From contig NZ_JAUYTS010000024.1 of the NCBI RefSeq assembly GCF_030695085.1, forward strand, positions 1-57,450: a stretch of DNA of 57,450 bases, read 5' to 3'. Under the pieces are notes generated by a model. It made no database searches and was not told the DNA's origin. It saw nothing but the letters and a program-made list of their open reading frames with translations. The DNA is from Falsiroseomonas sp. (GTDB lineage: Bacteria > Pseudomonadota > Alphaproteobacteria > Acetobacterales > Acetobacteraceae). A program made the translations under genes and the position numbers. Below, one piece after another: positions 1 to 7,856 of this stretch. The first letter of the stretch is position 1, and each line of letters opens with the position of its first letter.

Positions 1-2358
1 GCGGATCACGCCGCCCCCGCCTGTCTCCGCCCGAAACCCCGCCCCCTCCCGCACCACCGCCGCGATGGTGGTGCCGCCGCGCACCAGAACCCCCGCCCGC
101 CGCACCAGGGACAGCAGCGCCGAGAGCCCCCGCAGCGGGTCCATCTGCCCTTCCGGCGCGCAGAAGGCCGCCCCCGCGAAGCCCGGGGCGAGGTAGGGCG
201 CGACCGACATCAGCTCATTCGCGCCGAGCACCCGGCTATCCACGCCGAATGCGCGCTCCATCGCCACCTTGGCCACCAGGCGTTCCAGCTGCGCCGGCGT
301 CTCCACCAGCATGATCCCGCCCTCGGTGCGGATGCCGAGGCTCTCGCCCGCCTCCGCCGCAATCTCCCGCCACAGCGCCACGGATTGCGGGCCGATGGAC
401 AGCACCTGCGCCGCCGCACTTTCCGGCCCTTCCTCCGCCCCGGCGCTGTCATAGGCGTGGAGCTGGATGTGCAGGCTGCCGGCATTGCCGGTGGTGGCGC
501 CCTGCCCCGGCTCGCCGCGCTCCGCGAGGATCACGGAAAGCCCCTCCCGCGCACAATACAGCGCGGTGGACAGGCCGAGCGCGCCGCCGCCGACCACCAG
601 CACGTCGCAGGCCTCGGCCGGGCCGGTGGCTGGGGTGTGGTGCACCGGCAGGATGGGGGCGGGCGTGGCGGTGGGGCCTTCCAGCCATTCCGGCTTCTCC
701 ATGGCCAGCGCGATGGCCGGCACCGGCTTCAGCGGCGCGCGGGGGGCGGCCCAGCCGGCTTCCTCCGCGGCGCCGACGATCCGCGCCACGGTGGCGCCGC
801 ACATGCGGCCCTGGCAGCGGCCCATGCCGGCGCGCGTCGCCTTCTTCACCGCGCCGAGTGAGACGGCGCCCTCGGCCATCGCGGCGCGCAGGGTGCCGGC
901 GGAGACTTCCTCGCAGCGGCAGACCAGCGTGGGGTCGGCCAGGCTGCGCGCGTCGAATTCCGGCACGGCGAAGAAGCGCCACAGCGCATCCTGGAAGCCG
1001 ATGGCGCGGGAAAGGGCGCGGCGGCTGGTGGTGTCCTCCGCCAAGCCCGGCCGCAGGTCCCGCGCCGCCGCCAGCCCGGCCAGGCGGCCGCGGGCAAAGG
1101 CGATGCGCGCGCCGCCCACCTGCGCGCCGTCGCCGACCGCGAAGACCGTTGGCAGGCTGGTGCGGCCGTCCTGGTCCGTCACCGTCTCCAGCCGGCCGAG
1201 GCCGCTATCGATGAACCGATGCCCGCAGCCCAGCGCGCGGGCCAGGCCGGTCTCCGGCTGGAAGCCCAGGTTCAGCGCCAGCGCATCGGCGGCAATGCGG
1301 ATCTTCCCGGATGGCGTGCTGGCATGCAGCGCGAGGAAGCGGGTCTCGCCCTCCACCGCATCCGGGCGGGCGCCCCAGATCACGGGTACGCCGGCGCGCT
1401 TCAGAACGGCGAGGTAGCGCGCGCCGTCCCAGGCGAGGTCGGGCGCGCCGGCGGCCAGTCGCAGCGCCTGGCGCACGCCCCGGAACCCCGGAAACGGCGC
1501 GGCCTCCAGCACGGCGGCCACCTGCACGCCGCCCTCCACCAATTCGCAGGCGAGTTGCAGGTTCAGCGGGCCATTGCCGGCGATCACCACGTGATCCCCG
1601 GGCGAGACGCGATTCGCACGGGCCAGGGTTTGCAGGCAGCCGGTTGTCATCACGCCCGGCAGGGTCCAGCCGGGAATCGGCACCGGGCGTTCATGCGACC
1701 CGGCCGCGATCACCAGGCGCTGCGGGCGGAACACCACGTTGCGGCCCTCGACCAGCGCGGCGATCTCATCCGCCCCGAAACCGCCCCAGACGGTGGCGCC
1801 GAATCGGAAATCGACGCCGGCCGCGATGGCGCGCGCGCGCAGCTCGGCACCCTGGCGGAACTGGCGATCCGGCGCCGCATGGGCGTGGCTGGCGGCGAGC
1901 GGCTTCAGGTACTGGCCGCCCGGCGCATCGCGTTCATCCAGCGCCACCACCTTGCAGCCCGCTTCCGCCGCGGCGATGGAAGCCGACAGGCCGGCGGGGC
2001 CGGCGCCGACCACAAGCACGTCGCAGGCCAGTTCCTCCGCCGTCGCATGCGGCGGCGGGGCGAGGCGCGCAGGCTGCGCCGGGGCGGCGCGCTCTACCAC
2101 CATGCCCGGCGCCACCTTGGCCAGGCACGCGCGCTGGTTGGCGCGGCCATCGATGGTGACCAGGCAATCGAAGCATGCGCCCATGCCGCAATGCAGCCCG
2201 CGCGGCGCGCCGGATTGCGTATACCGCAGCGTCAGCTCGCCGGCGGCGGACAGCGCCGCGGCCACCGTCTCGCCATACAGCGCGGAAATCGGGCGGCCTT
2301 CGAAGGTGATGCCCACCGCTTCGGCAGAGGGGCGGATCGCGGCGTGAGTCAGTCGCAT
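1..2358 (-). CDS. Fused [2Fe-2S] / FAD-NAD / DAO-type amine dehydrogenase, 3' end outside window
   Basis: One open frame of 786 codons runs from an ATG at 2358 off the left edge without a stop. Residues about 1-90 form a small ferredoxin-like [2Fe-2S] domain with C57, C62, C65 and C78. Residues about 110-460 are a pyridine-nucleotide-type FAD domain (GAGPAG near 117-123). Residues about 480-520 are a BFD-like [2Fe-2S] motif with C480, C482, C515 and C520. From about 585 (VVGGGALG) a glycine/D-amino-acid oxidase (DAO) domain begins and continues out of the window. In known enzymes these are separate subunits: HcnA/B/C of cyanide synthase or the gamma, alpha and beta chains of D-hydroxyproline dehydrogenase (LhpE/F/B). 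It likely oxidises a cyclic or secondary amino acid and passes electrons through flavins and clusters. It diverges from the DapA-like gene, 68 bases away. The substrate is inferred from neighbours only. Confidence 0.85.
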   Translation of the reverse strand, partial: MRLTHAAIRPSAEAVGITFEGRPISALYGETVAAALSAAGELTLRYTQSGAPRGLHCGMGACFDCLVTIDGRANQRACLAKVAPGMVVERAAPAQPARLAPPPHATAEELACDVLVVGAGPAGLSASIAAAEAGCKVVALDERDAPGGQYLKPLAASHAHAAPDRQFRQGAELRARAIAAGVDFRFGATVWGGFGADEIAALVEGRNVVFRPQRLVIAAGSHERPVPIPGWTLPGVMTTGCLQTLARANRVSPGDHVVIAGNGPLNLQLACELVEGGVQVAAVLEAAPFPGFRGVRQALRLAAGAPDLAWDGARYLAVLKRAGVPVIWGARPDAVEGETRFLALHASTPSGKIRIAADALALNLGFQPETGLARALGCGHRFIDSGLGRLETVTDQDGRTSLPTVFAVGDGAQVGGARIAFARGRLAGLAAARDLRPGLAEDTTSRRALSRAIGFQDALWRFFAVPEFDARSLADPTLVCRCEEVSAGTLRAAMAEGAVSLGAVKKATRAGMGRCQGRMCGATVARIVGAAEEAGWAAPRAPLKPVPAIALAMEKPEWLEGPTATPAPILPVHHTPATGPAEACDVLVVGGGALGLSTALYCAREGLSVILAERGEPGQGATTGNAGSLHIQLHAYDSAGAEEGPESAAAQVLSIGPQSVALWREIAAEAGESLGIRTEGGIMLVETPAQLERLVAKVAMERAFGVDSRVLGANELMSVAPYLAPGFAGAAFCAPEGQMDPLRGLSALLSLVRRAGVLVRGGTTIAAVVREGAGFRAETGGGGVIR

Positions 2359-2426
2359 GGGATGGGCTTGATGCTTTCGCGGAAAGGCGCATGGATGATG
2401 GCCGTTCGCGCGACAGGAGCAAGCCA

Positions 2427-3353
2427 ATGGACCATCAGAATAAGCGGGGCGACAAATTTCGCGGCTGCTACACGGTCCTGATCACGCCCTTCACCAAGGG
2501 TGGGGCGGCAGTCGATTTGAAGGCGCTGGAGCGGCTGGTGGAATTCCAGATCCGCGAAGGTATACGCGGCCTGATCCCGCTTGGCTCCACCGGCGAATTT
2601 CTGTCTGTTTCGCCCGAAGAGAGAACCGCCATCGTGGAGACGGTGGTGAAGACCGCCGCCGGCCGCGTGCCCGTGCTGATCGGCACCGGGGCGGAGGATA
2701 CGCGGGAGGTGGTGCGCACCTCGCGGGAGGCGGAGGCGCTGGGCGCGGATGGCGTGATGATCATCCCGCCCTTCTATTCCGTGCCGACGGAGGACGAGCT
2801 GTATCTCCACTACAAGACCGTCGCGGATTCCATCGGCATACCCATCATGGTCTACAACAACCCCGCCACGGCGAATGTCGACCTGACGCCCAAGATCCTC
2901 GCGCGGTTGGCCACCATCGAAAGCTGCCTCTACGTGAAGGAGAGCACGCTGGAGGTGACGCGCGTGCGCGACATCGTCGATCTCTGCGGCGACCGCATGG
3001 AAGTCTTCGCCGGCGTGCTGGGGTATGAAAGCGCCTGGCTGGGTGCCATCGGCTGGGTTGCCGTGTGTTCCAACCTGGCGCCGAAGCTGAGCACGGACAT
3101 GTTCCACGCGGCGGCCTTCGACAAGGACATGGACCGCGCCCTGCCGCTTTACCGCCAATTGATGCCGCTGCTGCCCTTCGTCGGCGGGCCACGCTACGTC
3201 TCCGGCACCAAGGCCGGCTTCCGGCTGATGGGCATGCCGATGGGCGATCCGCGCCCGCCCCGCCTGCCGTTGCCGGGCACGGATGTGCCGCAGCTCGCCG
3301 CCGTGCTGCAGGGTCTGGGCCTGCTGGCCGAGGGCGCGCGCCAGGCGGCCTGA
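2427..3353 (+). CDS. DapA/NAL-family Schiff-base lyase or deaminase (LhpC-like candidate)
   Basis: The 308-residue product is a member of the dihydrodipicolinate synthase/N-acetylneuraminate lyase superfamily of (beta/alpha)8 barrels that use a lysine Schiff base. The GSTGE loop near residue 50, YNNP near 145 and the catalytic lysine in YVKEST are all present. The start at 2427 is chosen because AGGAG at 2415-2419 lies 7 bases upstream; an in-frame ATG at 2391 has no such site. A housekeeping DapA role is possible, but the divergent amine dehydrogenase and the downstream amino-acid transporter genes suggest a catabolic member, such as pyrroline-4-hydroxy-2-carboxylate deaminase of hydroxyproline breakdown. 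That assignment is inference from context. Confidence 0.85.
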   Translation: MDHQNKRGDKFRGCYTVLITPFTKGGAAVDLKALERLVEFQIREGIRGLIPLGSTGEFLSVSPEERTAIVETVVKTAAGRVPVLIGTGAEDTREVVRTSREAEALGADGVMIIPPFYSVPTEDELYLHYKTVADSIGIPIMVYNNPATANVDLTPKILARLATIESCLYVKESTLEVTRVRDIVDLCGDRMEVFAGVLGYESAWLGAIGWVAVCSNLAPKLSTDMFHAAAFDKDMDRALPLYRQLMPLLPFVGGPRYVSGTKAGFRLMGMPMGDPRPPRLPLPGTDVPQLAAVLQGLGLLAEGARQAA

Positions 3354-3387
3354 GTTCTTCTTCGAATCAAACAGGGAGTTTTAAATC

Positions 3388-4212
3388 ATGCGTCGTCTTC
3401 TTCTCGCCGCCGCGCTCGCGGCTTTCGCATCGCCTGCCTTTGCGCAGGCCCCAACCGGCTGCACGCCGCGCGTGGCGAATTCGGAGCTGGTGAAGCCCGG
3501 CACCCTGATCATGTCGATCAACCCGACGCTGCCGCCGCTGCAATTCGTCAACGCGCAGGGTCAGTTGCAGGGGCTGCGCTTCGATCTCGGCCAGGAACTC
3601 GCCAAGCGCCTGTGCCTGACGCCGGAATGGGTGCGGATCGAGTTCAGCGCGATGATCCCGGGCCTCGCGGCGCGGCGCTGGGACGTGATCAACAGCGGCA
3701 CCTTCTTCACCCCGGCGCGCGCCGAGATCATGCAGATGCTGCGCTATGAGAATGCGGCCGTCGCCTTCTCCGCCGCGCGCGGCAATCCGCTGAACATCGC
3801 CAGCGTCGATGACCTGGCCGGCAAGGTCGTGGGCGTCGAGATCGGCGGCTTCGAGGAAGCACGCACGCGCGCGCTGAGCGCGGATCTGGTCGCGCGCGGC
3901 AAGGCGCCCATCACCATCCGCACCTTCGACAACTTCGCCATCGCCTTCCAGGCGCTGCGCGTCGGCCAGGTGCAGGCGGTAACGAGCGTGGATGCGGTGG
4001 CCGCCGAATACGACCAGCGCGGCGATTTCCCGCGCGTGCTGCACGGCCTGTTCCCGACGCCGGCCAGCCTTGCCATGCGGTCCCGCCCCCTGGCGCTGGA
4101 GATCGCCAAGGTGCTGACCGAGATGAAGGCGGATGGCAGCTACGATGCGCTGTTCGACCGTTACGGCGTCAGCAAGTATGAGGCGGGCTTCGAAGTCGTC
4201 GGCCCGCAGTAA
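3388..4212 (+). CDS. Polar amino-acid ABC transporter, periplasmic binding protein
   Basis: The 274-residue protein begins with a clear signal peptide (MRRLLLAAALAAFASPAFAQ) and continues as a family 3 solute-binding protein of the HisJ/GlnH type, as shown by the segment beginning GTLIMSINPTLPPLQF and the later VVGVEIGGFEEARTRAL stretch. It acts in the periplasm and delivers a small amino acid or imino acid to the inner-membrane permease encoded 78 bases downstream. AGGGAG at 3373-3378 fixes the start. It follows the DapA-like gene by 34 bases and is probably in the same operon. The ligand cannot be read from sequence; hydroxyproline or an opine-like compound would fit the neighbours. Confidence 0.9.
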   Translation: MRRLLLAAALAAFASPAFAQAPTGCTPRVANSELVKPGTLIMSINPTLPPLQFVNAQGQLQGLRFDLGQELAKRLCLTPEWVRIEFSAMIPGLAARRWDVINSGTFFTPARAEIMQMLRYENAAVAFSAARGNPLNIASVDDLAGKVVGVEIGGFEEARTRALSADLVARGKAPITIRTFDNFAIAFQALRVGQVQAVTSVDAVAAEYDQRGDFPRVLHGLFPTPASLAMRSRPLALEIAKVLTEMKADGSYDALFDRYGVSKYEAGFEVVGPQ

Positions 4213-4230
4213 CCATCCGACAACTCTGGC

Positions 4231-4253
4231 GGCCCGCGCACTTCGTGCGGGCC
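4231..4253 (+). other. Intercistronic stem-loop between binding protein and permease
   Basis: GGCC and CGCAC pair with GTGCG and GGCC around a TTC loop, with a two-base bulge, in the 78-base gap between binding protein and permease. There is no T tract, so it is not a classic terminator. Such hairpins in transporter operons can protect upstream mRNA and favour expression of the binding protein over the permease; that role here is inferred. Confidence 0.45.
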
Positions 4254-4290
4254 GAGGCCGCGAATGCGGCCAGCTTTCGAAAGCATGTAG

Positions 4291-4980
4291 ATGCATATCT
4301 GGTCCTGGCAGGGGTTCTTCGACTACCTGTTCAACCCCTTCCTGCTGGAAGGCGCGGTCACCACGCTGTGGCTGACCGCGGCCTCCCTGTTCTTCGGCCT
4401 GATCCTGGGCATCGTCGTGGCGCTGCTGCGCCTGTCCGGCAACCGCTGGCTGGCCGCGCTCGCCAAATTTTATTGCTGGATCTTTCGCGGCACGCCGCTG
4501 CTGGTGCAGCTTCTCATCATCTACACCGGCCTGCCGCTGTTCGGCGTGCGCTTCAGCGTGACGCAGGCGGCGCTGCTCGGCCTGGCGCTGAACGAGGCCG
4601 CCTATCTCAGCGAGATCGTGCGTTCCGGCATCTCCGCCGTCGGCCCCGGGCAGCGGGAGGCCGGGCTGGCGCTGGGGCTGAAGAAGATCCAGGTCTTCCG
4701 CAACATCACCTGGCCGCAGGCCTTCCGGATCATCATCCCGCCGCTGGGCAATTCGGTGAACGGCTTGCTGAAGACCACCTCGGTCGCCTCGGTCATCTCG
4801 ATGGAAGAACTGCTGCGGCGCACGCAGATCCTGATCCAGGAACGGTTCCTGGTGCTGGAATTGTTCCTGGCCGCGGCCTTCTGGTACCTGGTGATGACCA
4901 CGGTGTGGGACCTGGTGCAGCGTCAGTTGGAAAAGCGCTACGGCCGCGCCTATGTCACCACTGCCGCCGACCGGCGCTGA
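4291..4980 (+). CDS. Polar amino-acid ABC transporter permease (HisM/GlnP type)
   Basis: The 229-residue protein has about five membrane-spanning helices and the EAA loop (NEAAYLSEIVRSGISAVGPG) that docks the ATPase in BPD_transp_1 permeases. It lies downstream of the HisJ-like binding protein and presumably imports the same solute. Only one permease is present and no ATP-binding subunit follows, because the next gene is a Nudix gene on the opposite strand. The transporter must therefore homodimerise and borrow an ATPase encoded elsewhere, or the missing parts lie beyond the window. No strong Shine-Dalgarno sequence precedes the ATG. Confidence 0.9.
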   Translation: MHIWSWQGFFDYLFNPFLLEGAVTTLWLTAASLFFGLILGIVVALLRLSGNRWLAALAKFYCWIFRGTPLLVQLLIIYTGLPLFGVRFSVTQAALLGLALNEAAYLSEIVRSGISAVGPGQREAGLALGLKKIQVFRNITWPQAFRIIIPPLGNSVNGLLKTTSVASVISMEELLRRTQILIQERFLVLELFLAAAFWYLVMTTVWDLVQRQLEKRYGRAYVTTAADRR

Positions 4981-4983
4981 GGC

Positions 4984-5469
4984 TCAGCCGGCGGTCAGCG
5001 CCCGCAGCAGCGCCGCCAGTTCCGGCTCCGCCACCAGCCCTGCAGCGGTGGCGGGCGTGACCAGCCGGCGTTCCCGCTCGCGGCGTTCCGGCCAGTCATG
5101 CAGCAGGCGCGCGACGCGCAGGCGATAGACCAGCACATCGCAAGGCAGCAGCACGCCGCCCGGCTTGCGCTTGTGATAGGCAAACTGGCCGATCGGGTCC
5201 GGGTCGGCCTCACCCACGATGCCGGCTTCCTCGAAGGCCTCCCGCGCTGCGCTGCGATGCGGTTGCTCGCCCGGCTCGATCCAGCCCTTCGGGATGACCC
5301 AGCGCCGTGTCTCGCGACTGGTCACCAGCACCACGCGCAGCGCCGCGCCCAGGCCGGTCAGCGGCAGGGCGGCGCATTGCCGGCGGAGGTCGGCCACCGC
5401 ATCGCCCGGCATCTTTCCCCTGGCTCCCCGAATCACGGAAAGGCGACCTATCCGCCTGCGAAATTGCAT
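4984..5469 (-). CDS. Nudix hydrolase, diphosphoinositol/dinucleotide polyphosphatase-like
   Basis: The protein of about 161 residues contains a complete Nudix box (G-x5-E-x7-REAFEEAG-I) preceded by RRWVIPKGWIEPGE, a context typical of small DIPP/Ap4A-like Nudix enzymes rather than of MutT. It should cleave a nucleoside- or inositol-linked diphosphate with Mg2+. It ends 3 bases from the convergent permease gene. The start is uncertain: ATG at 5469 gives the longest plausible form, while ATG at 5412 is preceded by AGGGGA and starts shortly before the conserved RRQCAALPL segment. Physiological substrate unknown. Confidence 0.85.
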   Translation of the reverse strand: MQFRRRIGRLSVIRGARGKMPGDAVADLRRQCAALPLTGLGAALRVVLVTSRETRRWVIPKGWIEPGEQPHRSAAREAFEEAGIVGEADPDPIGQFAYHKRKPGGVLLPCDVLVYRLRVARLLHDWPERRERERRLVTPATAAGLVAEPELAALLRALTAG

Positions 5470-5562
5470 CACATTGAGATGGACAATCCGTGGAGCTCTG
5501 TGAAGAGCCCATGAATCAGACGGCGCATTTCATGCGGATGACTGGACTTGTCATCGATAATT

Positions 5563-7122
5563 TCACAGCGCCAGCACCGCCAGCGCATGTGCGCGCAGCT
5601 TCACCTTCTGCACCTTGCCGCTGGCGGTCATGCCGATCGATTCGAACCCGTCCACAATCGCTAGGTGCCGCGGCATGCGGAAATTGGCCAGGCGCGGCTT
5701 CAGCCAGTCAAGCAGCGCCGCCTCCGTCACCGCCGCGCCATCCCGCAGCTGCACGAAGGCGGCCACCACCTCCCCCAGCCTTGCGTCCGGCACGCCGACC
5801 ACCTGGGCGAGCGCCACCGCCGGATGCGCCGACAGCACCTCCTCCACCTCGGCGGGCGCGACATTCTCGCCGCCGACGCGGATCACATCCTTGATGCGGC
5901 CGACCATGCGCAGCCGGCCATCCGCATCCTGCGTGCCGAGGTCACCGGTGCGCAGGAAGCCATCCGGCGTGAAGGCCCTTTGCGTGTTTTCCGGGTCATG
6001 CAGGTAGCCGCGCATGACGGACCAGCCCCTCACCTGGATCTCCCCCGCCTGCCCGGCCGGCAGCGGCGCGTCGGTCGCGGGATCGGCGATGCGGACTTCC
6101 AGCCCCGCATGCGGCACGGCGCCGCCGGCGATGCGCGCCTCGACCGGCTCGCGATGGTCGGATAGCGCAACATTGGGCGACGCCTCGCTCAGCCCATAGG
6201 CCCAGCATAGATCCTGCACGCCCATGTCTTCCACGATCCGCCGCATCGTTTCCGGCCCCGCCGCGGCCCAGCCGCCACGCAGATGCAGCCGCGCCCGGTC
6301 GAAGCGGGGGTGGGACATCAGAAGCTGGAAGATCGCGTCATTGCCGGAGGTCAGGGTGCAGCGCTCACGCTCCAGCAAATCGAGCGCCGCGCCGGCCTCG
6401 AAGGTCGGCGGCGTCACCATCACGGCGCCGGTCACCAGGCAGACCAGCAGGGACAGGGTGGAACCGGCGACATGGAAGAAGGGCCGACAGTTCAGGTAGC
6501 GATCATCGGGCCGCACGCCGAGCTTCGCCGCACAGGCGGTGGCGTTGCGCAGCATGTTGTGGTGCGTCAGCAGCACGCCCTTGGGGTGGGCGGTGGTGCC
6601 GGAGGTGTACTGCACCAGCAGCACATCCTCCGCGGTGACCAAGGCCATTGCGACGTCCAGCGCCGCATCGTCCACCGCCCGCGCGCGAAATGCGTCCCAG
6701 CCCGGCGTGCCGGCCACCACCACATGGCGCAGCTCGGGCAATTCGCCGCGCACCTCCGCGACCGCCGCGGCGAAATCGATGTTGAGAAAGCGGCCAGCCA
6801 GCAGCACCGCCTTGCAACCTGCGCGGCCCAGCGCGAAGCCGATCTCGGGCGGCTTGAAGCGGGTGTTGACCGGCACCGTCACCGCGCCGATCAGCGCGGC
6901 GCCGTAGAAGCTGGCGACCCAGTTCGCATCATTGCCCATCAGCAGCCCGACGAAATCGCCGCGGCCGATGCCGAGCGCCAGCAGGCTGCGCGCGACGCCA
7001 CGCGCCTCCGTGCGCAGCGCCGCATGGGTCAGCCGCACGCCATCCGCCACCAGCGCCTCCGCATCGCCGCGCTGCGCCGCATTGGCGTCGAGCAGGTCGG
7101 AAAGGCGCGTCGTCCAGCTCAT
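5563..7122 (-). CDS. AMP-forming acyl-CoA synthetase
   Basis: The 519-residue ANL-superfamily enzyme activates a carboxylic acid through an acyl-adenylate to the CoA thioester. The P-loop-like motif appears as YTSGTTAHPKG, and the C-terminal hinge and lysine region (GRIKDVIRVGGENV, then SGKVQKVKLR) is intact. The ATG at 7122 overlaps the TGA of the enoyl-CoA hydratase gene as ATGA (7119-7122), so translation is probably coupled. It is the last gene of a three-gene operon with a CoA-transferase and a hydratase. The acid substrate is unknown; crotonobetaine/carnitine-like or short branched acids are possible from family resemblance. Confidence 0.9.
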   Translation of the reverse strand: MSWTTRLSDLLDANAAQRGDAEALVADGVRLTHAALRTEARGVARSLLALGIGRGDFVGLLMGNDANWVASFYGAALIGAVTVPVNTRFKPPEIGFALGRAGCKAVLLAGRFLNIDFAAAVAEVRGELPELRHVVVAGTPGWDAFRARAVDDAALDVAMALVTAEDVLLVQYTSGTTAHPKGVLLTHHNMLRNATACAAKLGVRPDDRYLNCRPFFHVAGSTLSLLVCLVTGAVMVTPPTFEAGAALDLLERERCTLTSGNDAIFQLLMSHPRFDRARLHLRGGWAAAGPETMRRIVEDMGVQDLCWAYGLSEASPNVALSDHREPVEARIAGGAVPHAGLEVRIADPATDAPLPAGQAGEIQVRGWSVMRGYLHDPENTQRAFTPDGFLRTGDLGTQDADGRLRMVGRIKDVIRVGGENVAPAEVEEVLSAHPAVALAQVVGVPDARLGEVVAAFVQLRDGAAVTEAALLDWLKPRLANFRMPRHLAIVDGFESIGMTASGKVQKVKLRAHALAVLAL

Positions 7123-7856
7123 CGGCCGAAGCCGGACATGGCGCTGCGCCATTCGGCGGCGTCCAGGCTGTCCTCGATCGCCAGCAATTCGGTGGCCAGC
7201 GCGCCGCGCGGGTCGCGTTCCAGCCCCTCATCGATGCAGCGCTTTGCGAGTGCCAGGGCCGAGGCAGGCGCCTTCAGGATGGTGGCGGTGATGGCCGCCA
7301 GCGTGTCCGCCACCGCATCGGGTGCGACCAGCCGCGCCACCAGCCCGGCGGAAAGCGCTTCCTCCGCCGTCAGCACGCGGCCGGTGAACATCATGTCCTT
7401 CGCCAGCCGCTTGCCGAGGATGCGCGGCAGGCGCTGCGTGGCGCCGACCGTGCCCCACAGCGCCTCCGGCGTCTTGAAGCTGGCTGCGGGCGTGGCAAGG
7501 ATCAGGTCGCAGGCGGCGGCGATTTCCACGCCCGAACCCACGGCGGGGCCTTCGACCACGGCGATGCTCGGCATCGGCAGACGCTCGATCGATTCATAGG
7601 CCCAGAAGCCCTTCACGCGGCGCGCGCGCACCGCGTTGTCGTCCATGCCCTGGCGTTCCTTCAAATCCGCGCCGGCGCAGAAGACCGGGCCATTGGCGCG
7701 GATCACGACGCATTTCGCCTGCGCCTCGGTCGCGCGGCGGCAGGCGGCGGCGAGCGCCTCGGCGAGGGCGAGGTTCAATGCGTTGCGCGCCTGCGGGCGG
7801 TCCAGTGTCAGCGTCACCAGCCCATCGGCTTCCGTGTAAATCAGCGGTTCCGTCAT
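7119..7856 (-). CDS. Enoyl-CoA hydratase/isomerase family protein
   Basis: The 245-residue crotonase-fold protein has the oxyanion-hole segment FCAGADLKER and the acidic positions in VEIAAACD and TPEALWGTVGATQRLPR that correspond to the two catalytic glutamates of hydratases. It probably hydrates or isomerises an enoyl-CoA made by the neighbouring ligase or CoA-transferase. Its ATG at 7856 overlaps the CoA-transferase stop (7853-7856), and its own stop overlaps the ligase start, so three genes are chained by two ATGA junctions. Length is slightly shorter than the usual 255-260. Confidence 0.9.
   Translation of the reverse strand: MTEPLIYTEADGLVTLTLDRPQARNALNLALAEALAAACRRATEAQAKCVVIRANGPVFCAGADLKERQGMDDNAVRARRVKGFWAYESIERLPMPSIAVVEGPAVGSGVEIAAACDLILATPAASFKTPEALWGTVGATQRLPRILGKRLAKDMMFTGRVLTAEEALSAGLVARLVAPDAVADTLAAITATILKAPASALALAKRCIDEGLERDPRGALATELLAIEDSLDAAEWRSAMSGFGR

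Noticed and set aside
1219..2481. Plus-strand frames over the fused dehydrogenase
   Set aside because: The minus strand gives continuous FAD and [2Fe-2S] motifs; the plus frames give none.
5470..5562. Possible small RNA or terminator between the Nudix and ligase genes
   Set aside because: Only a 5-base GCTCT/AGAGC hairpin without T tract; nothing firm.
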